Part shown: piece by piece, positions 1 through 10,472 of the stretch | Layout of the letters: each line of letters begins with the position of its first letter | Position numbering within the stretch: position 1 is the stretch's first letter | Assembly (NCBI RefSeq): GCF_004011695.2 | Contig: NC_082416.1 | Span: forward strand, 186,001 to 250,000 | DNA length: 64,000 nt | Direction: 5' to 3' | From: Ascochyta rabiei | Lineage: Eukaryota; Ascomycota; Dothideomycetes; Pleosporales; Didymellaceae | Made by a program: the position numbers and the translations under genes | Notes under the pieces: model-generated | Seen by the model: only the letters and a program-made list of their open reading frames with translations | What the model was told of the DNA's origin: nothing | Databases searched by the model: none

Positions 1-1014
1 GCCAGGATGAGCCAGGTCAAGGACCAGGGCGACGCCAAGCGTGGTGCTGGGCCCGAGGAGACCGAGTCTGGCAGCGACTTGATGGCTGACCTGCACGCCT
101 CGTCGTGCGCGTTGAAGTCGCTGAGCAGCTCCATCGCCGCCGAGGGTCTCGAGGTCTGCCGTCGGGCGTGTGGTGGACACGGATACTCGAGCTTCAGGTA
201 AGTTTGCTCTGACGTCTGTTCACACGGCGGAAAGCTAACCGATTCCAGCGGCATCGGCCCGTGGTACTCTGACTACCTCCCTACGACCACGTGGGAGGGC
301 GACAACTACATGCTTACCCAGCAGGTAGCGCGCTACCTGCTCAAGTCTGCGCGCTCCGTCCTCAAGGGCGAACGCCCCACCAACGACACGACCAAGATTC
401 TGTCCGAGTTCCAGTCGCGCCGCGAGATTGGATGTGCGTTTGACGTGATTGGGTCGGACAAGGATCTTGTGGACGCGTTTGCATGGCGTGTGTCGTTCCT
501 CACGTTTGAAGCGTCCAAGCACCGCGACACGGAGAAGAAGCCGTGGAACGACCTGCTGGTGGACTTCTATCGGCTGTCCAAGGCGCACGCGCAGTACATG
601 GTCGTCAAGAACAACCTGTCGGCGGTGCAGGCGATTGCCAGCAGCAGCCAAGCCAACAACGAGACGGTGGACGTTCTGATGAAGCTGTTCCGCCTCTTCG
701 CACTGCACACACTGGAGCAGGAGGGCAGCGAGTTCTACGTCAGTGGCGCGTGCAGCAAGCACCAGATCATGCTTGCCCGGACCAACGCGGTGATGAAGCT
801 GCTCAAGGACATCAGGCCGCACGCCGTCCGTCTGGTGGACGCGTGGGGCTTTGACGACTGGGTGCTCGACAGCAGTCTGGGCCGCGCGGATGGCAAGGTC
901 TATGAAGACATGTTCTACCGCGCCAGCGAGCTGAACCCGCTGAACAACATCACCGTCGATCCGTACCCGGAGAGCGGTGTTTTGTTCAAGAGGATTGAAA
1001 AGTCCAAGTTGTAG
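1..1014 (+). CDS. Acyl-CoA oxidase, peroxisomal (C-terminal part, open at left edge)
   Basis: Two exons are visible, 1-197 and 249-1014. The intron 198-248 runs GTAAG to CAG and has a GCTAAC branch site. Splicing makes GGHGYSSFSGIGPWYSDYLP, followed by TTTWEGDN, both hallmarks of the acyl-CoA oxidase C-terminal domains that shape the FAD/dimer interface. About 320 residues are present, against roughly 700 for a whole fungal enzyme, so the N-terminal catalytic half lies off the window. The protein ends KSKL; SKL is a canonical type 1 peroxisomal targeting signal. The family catalyses the first, H2O2-forming step of peroxisomal fatty-acid beta-oxidation. The reading frame is already open at base 1. 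The next gene, LST8, is on the same strand 473 bp downstream. Family assignment is secure; which paralogue cannot be told. Confidence 0.93.
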
Positions 1015-1487
1015 GGGTGCGATGACAAGGCGGGTTGGAGTCTGGGTACTGGATAGAGAAAGAGGACCGTTGGTTCCCACTCGTAGAAGTGGCTCAAGCC
1101 TCTGAGTGGTAGAAGAAGTGTAAAATAAAAATGGCTCATTCGAAGCGCTGGTACCGTTCTGCATCACCTGGAAGCTCTGGTCAAGGGCTGCTCTGTTGGA
1201 GCTTTGTGAGGTGATCCAGTCGAATATGCAAGACGGTAGGGCTGAGAGCTTGCAGATGACCTAGGCGGCCCGTGCGAGAGCGCAACAGGCTAAGTACGAA
1301 GTAGGCAAGCAGGCAACCACGACGGATCCACGGTCGCGTCCACGGTCGCGCAACAAGCCGCCCCAGTCTTTGGCCCACGACTGCGCGACATGCTATGAGA
1401 GCGTACTCTACGTGTGTCCAAGTCGCCCACATCCTCTGCCTACCCCCCTCCGCTCTCACAACCCACACGTAGCCCACGTCGCCCACC
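1015..1487. other. Intergenic region, acyl-CoA oxidase to LST8
   Basis: 473 bp of GC-rich non-coding DNA that must contain the 3' UTR of the oxidase and the promoter/5' UTR of LST8. Open frames here do not resemble proteins. The stretch before the LST8 start is pyrimidine-rich (from about 1430), a common fungal core-promoter composition. No TATA box stands out. Confidence 0.6.
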
Positions 1488-2694
1488 ATGTCCGTGATCC
1501 TCTGCACAGGTGCGTCGCTCCCCCACACCTCCTCTGCACACAGCTGACCACGGCAGCGGGCTACGACCACACCATCCGGTAGGGCCCTCGCGCGCTCTCT
1601 CTGCTTTCTGGCTTTCTGGCTCTCTGGCTCTCTGGCTTTCTGGCTAACCAGCCCCCCCAGCTTCTGGGAAGCGCTGTCGGGCATCTGCTCGCGTACCATC
1701 CCCCACCCAGACTCGCAAGTGAACCGCCTGTGCATCTCGCCCGACAAACGCTACCTCGCCGCCGCCGGCCACCACACGGTGAAGCTGTACGACATCAAAT
1801 CGACCAACCCCAACGCCATCCTCACCTTCGACGGCCACACGAGCAACATCACCGGCGTCGCGTTCCACTGCGAGTCCAAGTGGCTGGTGACGAGCAGCGA
1901 GGACGGCACGGTCAAGATCTGGGACACGCGCAGTGGCAATGTGCAGCGCAACTACACACACGGCGTCCCCGTCAATGATGTCGTCATCCATCCCAACCAG
2001 GGCGAGCTGATCAGCTGCGATCGAGGGGGGAACGTGAGGATCTGGGATCTGGGGGAGAACAAGTGTAGCCATCAGCTCATTCCCGAGGACGACGTGAGTG
2101 TCGCGAGCGTCACGGTGGCGAGCGACGGGAGCATGGTCTGTGCGGGCAACAACGCCGTGAGTCCTGCCTTTCCCCGCCTTCTCCCCGGTCACCAAGCTGA
2201 GGGGCGGGCGGCCTGCTGCACTGCGCTGTGCTGTGCTGACTGCCCAGGGCAACGTCTATGTCTGGAAAATGGTGATGCGCGGCGACCTCACCTCCATCAT
2301 CCCCGTCTGCAAGTTCCTCGCCCACCACACCTACATCACCCGCGTCCTGCTCTCCCCCGACGTGCGCCACCTCGCCACCTGCTCCGCCGACCACACCAGC
2401 CGCATCTGGTCCGTCGACCTCTCCTCCCCCCACAACGTCCAGCCCGGCGACGCCCTCCCCAGCGCCGCCGAGCGCGACCCGGCCGCCTTCCCGCTCGAGA
2501 CCACGCTGCACGGCCACCAGAGGTGGGTCTGGGACTGCGCCTTCAGCGCCGATAGCGCCTATCTCGTCACCGCCTGCAGCGATCACTACGCCCGCCTGTG
2601 GGAGCTGGGCAGCCAGAGCATCATCAGGCAGTACAATGGACACCACCGAGGCGCGGTCTGTGTCGCGCTGAACGACACCGCCGTGGGCAACTAG
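1488..2694 (+). CDS. LST8: LST8, WD40 subunit of TOR complexes
   Basis: Four exons (1488-1509, 1557-1578, 1661-2156, 2248-2694) give 328 residues, close to yeast (303) and human (326) LST8. The ATG sits in CCACCATG. The first two exons are 22-nt microexons encoding MSVILCTAGYDHTIR, and exon 3 continues FWEALSGICSRTI. The protein is a beta-propeller of about seven WD repeats with repeat ends VKLYDI, VKIWDT, VRIWDL, VYVWKM, SRIWSV and ARLWEL. LST8 binds the TOR kinase domain in TORC1 and TORC2 and couples nutrients to growth. Intron 2 (1579-1660) contains a run of CTTTCTGG-type repeats and intron 3 (2157-2247) starts GTGAGT. Reading into intron 3 gives a long false C-terminus, so splicing is required. 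Confidence 0.93.
1600..1645. repeat. Pyrimidine-rich short tandem repeat inside LST8 intron 2
   Basis: About five imperfect copies of a 9-mer of the type CTTTCTGGC / TCTCTGGCT lie between the donor at 1579 and the acceptor at 1660. They are followed directly by the branch site CTAAC and a C-rich tract before CAG. The repeat probably lengthens the polypyrimidine zone and may vary in length between strains. Confidence 0.7.
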
Positions 2695-4755
2695 GACGCC
2701 ACGGATGCCCCGCTCAGAGCAACCAGCAGATCTGGAGAGTAGAGGGAGACGGGCGATGATTGGGTCTTTTATGCATCAGCGCGGCGTTGGTGTGGCGTTC
2801 TCTCCGTCCGTCCGTCCGTCCGTCGTGGACGTAGAAATAGGCTTTTGGCCTGTTTTCCACTTCACAAAGTGTAGCTAAACACAGCACGAGGTCCTGCATT
2901 ACGTTTGAACAGAAGCTTAACAATTCATTCAGATAAATAGTAGAATGCTAGCTCCTACACACTGTATGCATCTTCTCCTAATCTATTTATTATGTGTAGA
3001 TGGATATAGTACAAGGTTCTATATAAGGTTTATATAGAAGGTTAGTAAAACAATCAGACAAACAGTAGAGTAGCGACAACAGACTATAACGGATCAACCT
3101 AAGGCTTAGGAGCTCCTGGTAGGCAGGAGTCCTAACAGCGCCGGTATGTGGCAACGTCTACCTCTAACCTGGTATTGGCAAAAGAAGTACTGTTCTGAAG
3201 ACAGGCCTTGCTATCTAAGTAAGCATTGTTTCCTTTTAGATGCCTGGCATAGTAGGCAGAGCTGTGTCCTGACGATTTAGGTACTCTTTCCTCCTCTCTT
3301 ATCTGCTAATCTATCCACTACTCTAGAATTTAACAGAAAAGGAGAATAAAGCCAGGCTTCACATAACATATATCTTCTTTTACCTTTTTTTTAAGGCACT
3401 TAGGTACTAGTCTCTTCTTCTCTACTCTCCTATTAATCTGTTTACTACCCAACACACTAAACCACAACAGCCTCCCCTACCCATCACTGCTGCGATAACC
3501 ACTCTTCCTGCAAGCTGCGCACCTGCGTCTACGCTCTTACGTGCTTCGCTGTTACTGCCTGCTGCAATACTGCAGTAGCAGTGTTATTAAGCTGGCAGCA
3601 GTAGACTAGTACTCCAGGAGGTTGTGGATACGCGGGACGCGCAATGCCCCGCCTAACCTAAGGTCATCTTATTGTATGCTATGCCATGCCATGCACTACG
3701 TTAATCCTCGTTCACAGAGCCTTGCGTGAGGCTGTGCGCTCCCTGCGGAATGCGTGGGTCTCGCGCTGCTGGCTGGCGAGTTCGGCTGCCCTGGACTGCG
3801 CGGCTTGGGATCCTGGAGCATGGGCTCGACAGGTTGGTTGACTGGGTTGGGGGTAACGTGCTGGACGCGCGGTGAGTTGGTGTTTAGTATCTTTGGAGAC
3901 CGTGTGGGAGGGTTGGTGGGAGGGAAGTGGAGTTGCTCTTATACTTTTCACTGTTTATCTAGGCGCAGAGACTTCCATGGTTTCAGTATCTGATGCAATG
4001 GCAATGCTTCCTCGTCTGTCGATATGATTAGCCTGACAGCGTCACTGCACCTTTTTGATGCGATTAGGTAGACTGGTAGTATAAAGTTTAACGCAAACTT
4101 GCGTGCTACCACATATCGCCAGCACTGAGACTAAAGGCGAGAGTACTCACACTGTATACGTCGCTGTTTTACCTATCCTAACGTAATTGTCTTAGGAGAG
4201 CGATGCGCAGTGCTGTTCCATTTAGTAACCAGCAAAGAAGGATGTTGAGTAAAAAGGGAAGACGGGACGATTTAGCGATCAATAAAAAATCAAACCCGTA
4301 AGATATTGCCCGCGCATCATCTAGGCTAGAGCTCCTTCAGCATCTAGACACAGTACTTTGTTTGTTTTGCAAGACTTGCTGGGGCTACTCAGTGTAGAGG
4401 GCTGCAGGTAGATTTGCGCGTTGACTGCATGCTTGTCGAGCTGCTTAATCTATTGTACTATGTATGCATAATGGATTTGCAAGACTTTCACTCTCAAAGT
4501 TGTAGGCTTGAGTTGGAGACAGTGTTTCTTTAATAGCGATGAATTAAAATCACCCAGCTTCCGCAGCTACGACCGATGGTTAGTATCTGCTATCTTGTGC
4601 ATTTTTAATATCTATTACAAGTCAAAATGCAGTAGAGGAAGATAGAGTGCCAAGCAGTTTGGTGCCTGATACGTACATCTCTCCAATAACTCGCCTCTTC
4701 ACTCACCATTTCGTCTCTTCTACTCACGACATCACCTCTGGCGTCAACATTTACG
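2695..4755. other. AT-rich accessory DNA after LST8, no gene seen
   Basis: GC-rich sequence continues to about 2830 (3' UTR of LST8, with a CCGT tetranucleotide run near 2806-2825). It then drops into AT-rich DNA rich in TA, CTA and TAG. A degraded LTR-like copy lies at about 3100-3285. Between 3700 and 3990 a less AT-rich patch is open in several frames but matches nothing I recognise. From about 4660 the sequence looks like the promoter of the next gene. Confidence 0.5.
3100..3285 (-). repeat. Degraded copy of a dispersed LTR family
   Basis: Contains in order TCTACCTCTAACCTG, AGTACTGTTCTG, AAGCATTG and GGCAGAGCTGTGTCCT. The same words in the same order occur in the solo LTR at 49189-49353 and, reversed, in the three 174 bp LTRs at 61249-62340. 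No clear target-site duplication remains, so the edges are approximate. Confidence 0.6.
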
Positions 4756-5412
4756 ATGCCCCAACCTCGACAAGCAATGTCCGGAATAGACTCTGTATCA
4801 GACTACATATCTGAGGCCGCCCAAGAGCACATCAACATCGACTTAATGTAAGTCACCATGCGTCTCTGTTAGGTAGCGCACAGGTTTGCTAACCTGCTCA
4901 GCACACTCACGAACCAGATCGAGTCGCCGCTCCTACTTCTCCCAGCTGAGTTGCGCAACAGCATCTATACCCTTTTCTGCGACACAGTTGCTGTAAAAAA
5001 GAACAGTCGACCGCCAGTATTTCACATCACTGGGAGTGGAGCCGCTCTACAGCATACTTGCCGACAGATTCGCAGCGAAGCATCGCTTTGCGCCAAAACT
5101 CCTACCCAACTCTGCATGCTACGTTACGCCTACCCGGGTCTAATTGAGACCAAGCGGTGTGTTGCACTGCAGACGATTGAAATGGACGACTGGTTATGAT
5201 CTATAATCAAGTATACAGCAGTACGAGACCATGCTTCAACCAGGCTCAGGTGGCACTGGGCCGACCAAGGAATGGTCCTGGCTACATTCCCGAACGTTCA
5301 GCGTGTGGTGTTACTGGAAAGTCTTGTGTCTGCCTATGGAGATCAGAGGACATCACTGGAATTCTTGAAAACAGTGTTTGGGAAGCCAGAGCTAGAAGTA
5401 GTCTTTCGTTGA
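4756..5412 (+). pseudogene. F-box-like/2EXR-like family gene, copy 1, one internal stop
   Basis: Exon 1 is 4756-4847 and exon 2 starts at 4902. The 54 bp intron (GTAAG, GCTAAC, CAG) lies in phase 2, as in the other copies. Exon 2 opens with SPLLLLPAELRNSIY, the family's N-terminal motif, then a CRQIRSEA motif. The frame is interrupted by TGA at 5197-5199 but stays open to 5412, ending FGKPELEVVFR, which resembles the ends of copies 2, 3 and 6. The damage is therefore a single nonsense codon with no frameshift. Such LPxELRNxIY proteins are common in dothideomycetes and usually unnamed; an F-box-like role in substrate binding is only an inference. A short protein ending at 5196 could still be made. 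Confidence 0.72.
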
Positions 5413-5545
5413 GATAGCAAATACCATTTAACGTCAGAAGTATATGCAAAGAATAGTGGACAGTTTCAGCTGGAAGAATTGTTACCAATGCCTCACGCCA
5501 TACCGACGCTTCTAATCAATTGACTTACCACTCGGCCTCACCACC

Positions 5546-5873
5546 ATGTCCAACCTTCCAAAGTCTTTGGAACTCCTGTCAGATTTCTTCCTCAGGTGTG
5601 ATTGATGTCGAGTCTACGCACCTCAATGCTAGCAAACAAATCTTGAATGATTGACCCACCGTACTGACCCTGACTCCTGAGACGCGCACCAAGATCTACG
5701 TTTCCGTTCGAAACTCTCTCATGACAAGCATCGAATGCAAGAGGCCAGATCGTCGGCGTTGTCAGGCCAATAACAACACAAAGCTGAGATGCAAATGCTA
5801 GATACCAGACCAGTGGGAATACTGGGACCTACACTGTTTGTGTACACAGTCAGATGACTCTAGGTATACATAG
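5546..5873 (+). pseudogene. Decayed relative of the 2EXR-like family, copy 2
   Basis: An ATG at 5546 is followed by a short open stretch. From about 5661 a frame reads VLTLTPETRTKIYVSV, a weakened form of LLRLPAELRNRIYELA. It continues through a basic Cys-containing segment to TAG at 5799-5801, then stays open (IPDQWEYWDLHC) to TAG at 5871. No convincing splice connects the ATG to this frame. It lies 130 bp after copy 1 on the same strand, suggesting tandem duplication and decay. Membership in the family is tentative. Confidence 0.4.
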
Positions 5874-6219
5874 CTTTATCAGCCTTAGATATTCGATCGC
5901 TCAATTAATACAGTTCTGCCATATCTCACCATCCAGCATACACGGTACTCTGCTTGCTCCTGCATTGTATTTCCAGATGCATGCCCGAGTCATCAGCGCA
6001 AGAGATTGCGAACAAAGTGAAAAGACATGGTGCACTACACCATCTTCGTATCAAATTAGATGAATCGTAAGAGTGAAGGTGGACCTGTGCACGTCATGCT
6101 GAACGCTGCCACCTGCCCCCCATTTATATCTCATCCATTTCCAACTTCAACACCTCTTCACTCTAAACCCGCATCTCCACCCAAAATTGTGTCTACAGAC
6201 ACCCAAATCACCCACCATC

Positions 6220-6823
6220 ATGCAAAAACCCAAGCTGTCTCCCCGAGACAGGACGTAAGTTTTATGTGTGCTTGAAAAAACAGGTGCATTCACTGGCTTG
6301 ATCCAGCACCCGCAAGAACCAGCACGACTCACCACTGATACTTCTCCCGGCTGAGCTACGCAACAATATCTATTCGATCATCTCCGGTGGCAATTATATC
6401 GAGGTGAAGCAATTATCACGAAGCAGTTGGGTCATCAAAGACATCACCCCACCCCGCTTGACCTGCCGCCAGATCAACCACGAAGCGCGCATATTCGCCC
6501 AAAACTCCACAACTCTTATCCTATGGAGACCCATGAAAGAGTCTGACCTGGCGTCACTGTCTACATGGCCCAAATGTTAGTCCATCGTTACCTTCGAGAT
6601 CAAGTATTTCATCAATGTGCTGCATCACTCCGTAGCGGGTGCCGCGCACATGCCGAGTATGGATTCGAGGATGGCGTTCATGCAAGAAATTCACAGCGCG
6701 TTGACGGGCCTTCTCCGAGTTGTGGTTTGGCCAGACAACGACTTTGATACGTTTGAGACGTGGCTGCCAGAACATTTAAGGAGGCAATTAGAAATGCCGG
6801 AGTTGGAGATTGTTTTCGGCTGA
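6220..6823 (+). pseudogene. F-box-like/2EXR-like family gene, copy 3, one internal stop
   Basis: Exon 1 is 6220-6254 and exon 2 runs 6307-6823, with a 52 bp phase-2 intron at the family's position. Exon 2 starts TRKNQHDSPLILLPAELRNN and includes TCRQINHEARIFAQ. TAG at 6578-6580 interrupts the frame. Reading continues without any shift through FEIKYFINVLHHS to an end LEMPELEIVFG like that of copy 1. The gene is full-length apart from one nonsense codon, where a CAG codon would give a continuous protein of about 183 residues. The 346 bp before it (5874-6219) look like its promoter and hold no other gene that I can see. Confidence 0.72.
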
Positions 6824-7611
6824 TATCACCAGGCTTAGGATTAGCTTTGGAAGCATTGAAGGTGGATTTGATGATGGGGATGTTAGATCATTCGATCTTC
6901 TCGTTACATCGTCTCGTGTGGTCGCATATTCGCTGGTAGATGTACTAACAGCAATCTACTGACAGACGAATCTGTTGAATGAAACTGGAAAGATTGGTCT
7001 TGGGCAAATACTATGTAGGCATAAACGTCGTGTTTGCATGTTAGCTAGCATTCATAACCTTGCTTTTCACCCTAACATGGTCTACTTCACCCCATTTCCT
7101 AGACGCTTATGCGACTCAACTTTGCAAGGTAGCTACTTTCTTCAACATCAAGTACAGTATGGGGAGGAGACGAGATTAGGCTGGCTGATTTTGTGCGGTA
7201 TCGATGGGGTAGACCAACGTCAGGTCCCAAAACCGAACGTCCAGCGTTGAATTTCAGTCTGACTCCTGTGTTGGCATATAGGACTACTGTCATACTTCCG
7301 TACAACAGCAATGTAAATGCTTTTCTTCTTGTTCTACCACGCAAGTACTGCAGCATTCCCAATCAATTCGTATTTCTTTTTTCTATTTCTGTCTACTTGT
7401 AGATCCATGATATGTAGACAGCTTTACTCGTGATCATGTTCGGCTATAATAACAATCGTTACTGGTGCCTTGTGAGAGTGACGGTGAAGTGAGCTGCCAA
7501 GCCGCCGCCGCCGCTTATGCAGTGTTTTAAAACCTGTAGCAACACCAGCCTTACTTTTACACGTTTAATCACCACCTCGCAGGTCACACCCAGCTCACGC
7601 TTTAGGAGATC
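6824..7611. other. Intergenic DNA between 2EXR-like copies, no gene seen
   Basis: Moderately AT-rich sequence with overlapping open frames on both strands around 6975-7400. None shows a recognisable motif or a credible splice structure. The last 100-150 bp are the likely promoter of the intact copy starting at 7612. Confidence 0.5.
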
Positions 7612-8262
7612 ATGGGAGGAAACAATACCGATCTTGCAACATACGACTGCGATGAGATGTAATTAGTTACTACCATTATTAATCGATAACAGCAGACTAA
7701 CATTTGTTTAAGCACCATGCTCAACCAGACAGCCTCGCCACTGCTTCGACTTCCGCTAGAGCTGCGTAACAACATCAACGAATTTGTCTTCTCCACGGCT
7801 ACGCTTTGGCTTCGAGTTTCATGCTCACACGGCGTGAGACATACTCAGGAAAAGCCAAGCCGTTGCCTCTGTCTCAGAAATGCAGGCCATGGTTTGACTC
7901 AAACTTGTCGTCAGTTGCGCCGGGAAGCTGCATGCGATGGGCCGCAACATCTCACGACTCTGGTCTTACCGCTCTACGTTGAACTCTCTGTTCTGATTCA
8001 CATCTTAGGTCGTCGCAAGTGCGAAAGTGTGCAGAAGATTGAGGTGCACGATAAAATGGCAAGAAGACTGCGGGGTCTCATGTTTGGGGTGTATCTCGGA
8101 CATCGCGTCAATCTCTGGAAAGACGGAGAGCTGGCAGGGAAGGTGTTCTGTTCGTTGAGAAGCGTCACCGTCGAGGGTGTTTGGAAAAAAAATGTACAGA
8201 AGACGAGAACTGCGATTAGGGCCTGTTTTGGGAGGGAGGACCTAGTGCTTAAATTTTGCTAG
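7612..8262 (+). CDS. F-box-like/2EXR-like family protein, copy 4 (intact)
   Basis: Exons 7612-7658 and 7713-8262 give a 198-residue protein. The 54 bp intron (GTAAT, GACTAAC, AAG) is in phase 2, exactly as in its relatives. Near the N-terminus it reads ASPLLRLPLELRNNINEFVF, then LTQTCRQLRREAA, a VQKIEVHD segment and a C-terminal AIRACFGREDLVLKFC. This order (LPxELRN, CRQLRxEA, a beta-type mid segment, FGxxxLxxxF end) defines the family in this window. There is no signal peptide or membrane segment, so it is probably cytosolic or nuclear. Function is unknown; the N-terminal motif is F-box-like. It is the only undamaged copy in this cluster. Confidence 0.72.
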
Positions 8263-8743
8263 GTTCTAATGCTGAGCAAAACTAGAGACTAACAGAAGAA
8301 CAGTCTATAACATTTGCAAGTCTATAGGTGAAATCCCTCTAGACGTATGACTGATTTTGGAAGCTTATAATACTGAACTCAGTAAAGTCCATTTGAAACA
8401 ATGGCTTTTTCAGATACAGGACTCCCAGCAACGTAACAGGTGACGAGTTGTAGTTACAGGTGGTGTCCCCGTTTACGAAATTGAGTAGCAGTGAGACTAA
8501 AACTCTTCCCGCTCCTACCTCTCTATAGGCTATTCAGTTCCCTGTGGAATATCTGCCTCTCTGTCGAGGTGAAGATGAAGATGAAGGTGAAGGTGAAGGA
8601 CTCTCCCAACTACTGCCGCCTAGCCGCCTTCCGCATTGCAGCTAGCTCTCGAACCTCCTAATGTTTACAAATCCCTTCGCTGCGTGCAAACTCACACAAC
8701 CTATCTGCTGCTTAATACACCCCTTCAGCATCCTACCACCGCC
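8263..8743. other. Intergenic DNA with a GA-rich hexamer run
   Basis: No gene seen. A short purine repeat (GATGAAGGTGAAG type) lies at about 8566-8600. The segment probably contains the terminator of the intact copy and the former promoter of the broken copy that starts at 8744. Confidence 0.5.
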
Positions 8744-9321
8744 ATGGACGAGCTGGGCAAGAACACTACGTAAGGTCTTCAAGACTCCAAGTCAGTCGCC
8801 GCTCTCACTAGCCAATTCTGAGTTCATACTGATTGAAACAGCACTAAGCGAAACAGAAGGAGTCATCGCTATTCCGCCTGCCGCCAGAGCTCCGCAATGA
8901 AATCTACGCCTACGCGTTCGACTCCGTCACCATCAACAAACTTCCTATAGTTGTGGAAGACTGATCCGCCGTAAAGCTTGAGTTAGAAGAAAGCCGCCAT
9001 CCTGTGGCAGTACTCATGAGTGAAGATGGAGGGGCACTATCCCTCGTCTGTCGCCAGCTGCGCCAGGAAGTCTTTTCGTTCCGTGGCACGAATCTTCATC
9101 TCAAGATAGACGACGATCCTTGCTTAATCTGCATCGCCAAAGCATTGAGACGTGTGAAAGTTCGCCCTATCCTGTCGATGACACTTGGATACTTGCCAAA
9201 GCCCTTACTTCTGAAAGCTGATATTAAAGATGCTGCCACAGTATGGGACAAATATGTCTTTTGGTGGTTCTTAGCGGCAGAAAGAGCAATAGGTTTATTA
9301 CTAGGATGGGGCGCCGCGTAG
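8744..9321 (+). pseudogene. F-box-like/2EXR-like family gene, copy 5, frameshift plus stop
   Basis: Exon 1 (8744-8769, MDELGKNT) ends in the same phase as the other copies. The intron runs to an AG at 8840-8841. In exon 2 the family motif LFRLPPELRNEIYAYAFDSV is present but in the wrong frame, as if one base were lost near 8855 where relatives have AAC-CAG. TGA follows at 8962-8964. After it the frame stays open to 9321 with LVCRQLRQEVFSF and a hydrophobic end, and the C-terminal FG...F motif is missing. It is therefore more decayed than copies 1 and 3. Confidence 0.65.
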
Positions 9322-10472
9322 AGAAGGGACTCCACTCTATAACTAACATGAAGCATTTAAGCTGCTTGTTAGCCAGATGCTGCTTGCTGCTAAGAAGCTG
9401 CCTAGTGCCAATGGTCTTCTTGTTCATGGGCTTGAAGAAGAGACGCTGGTTTAACCTGTTGATAGCAAGCTACTCGAAGTCGGACACGACGCCATCACGA
9501 TTTCGAAGACCCGCAGCAGCGTCACAACACCACTGATACCACATAAAGGTGGAGGGATCGGAAATTGCCGTACTTAGTAGCTGTTGTTCAGGAACAGTTT
9601 AGCCCGAACAGCTTTCCGTACCTAGGTTGAGATGGATCAGCCTGCCAATAAGATCACCGGCATGCACTGTGTGCGTGAACACGATTTTGTAAAGCTGTAC
9701 ATCCGCTGCAAATAAAGAGCTCCCTCCATAAACACAGTCTGCCACTGAACGAAACTGATTATGAAACACAGCTTCCAAGATCCATCCTTGTCTCCGGGCA
9801 ATTCTTGATCTAACTCCACTACTGCCCTAGTAACTTGTAGCTAGCCACGCCACGCAGATAATTAAAGCGCTGCCTAAATATAAGTGCTTTACTGAGTGTA
9901 TAAGGCTAAAGAATTAGATTGCGAGTATTGTCTCTCCCTTCCCCTCTCCGTCTGCATGGAACGTGTATTCCTTAGATCTATCTCCTCGCTGCTTGCTGTT
10001 TGCTGGCGCACCTCTGTGTCCATTGCTCTCTCACACATGCTAGCTATTGATAGCACGCTGCACGCTTTAAGCTAATATTCTGGCTTTCTAACTTTTCCTA
10101 CAGTGGTTTTTTAGTGTCCCTTTTCCACTTATTCTAGGCTTGAATTCCGACTATTGAGAAGGCATCCAGCGAGTGTCTACACGACCTCTTTCCAACGCAA
10201 CCCTTTCCAACAAAAATCCAAGCCCTAGAGATGTCCAAAAACTATAAAATAAACACAGTTAAGTCTTGCCCACCGTACGCCAGTATCAACAACTAACCAC
10301 CACTATCCCCAGCGACAGCAAATGTGAAATCTCGATCCTAGTTAACTAACCACACGAAAGCAAAGTGGAAACCAATTCATTAATTACAGCATCCTCTCCA
10401 GCCAACCTCGCGGAACTAGACCAGCTACACTAATCTAGGTGAAAGGGTAACTTAATATCTATCCTAGCATTA
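9322..10472. other. Border DNA grading into the AT-rich island, no gene seen
   Basis: Sequence composition falls from mixed to strongly AT-rich across this stretch. Several frames of 60-100 codons are open around 9240-9820 but carry no recognisable motif. The last part, before the TA target site at 10471-10472, already shows the CTA/TAG-rich texture of RIP-damaged DNA. Confidence 0.45.

Noticed and set aside
1719..2555. 278-codon frame reading through LST8 intron 3
   Set aside because: After about 2157 the peptide turns into Pro/Arg/His low-complexity sequence; splicing 2157-2247 restores WD repeats.
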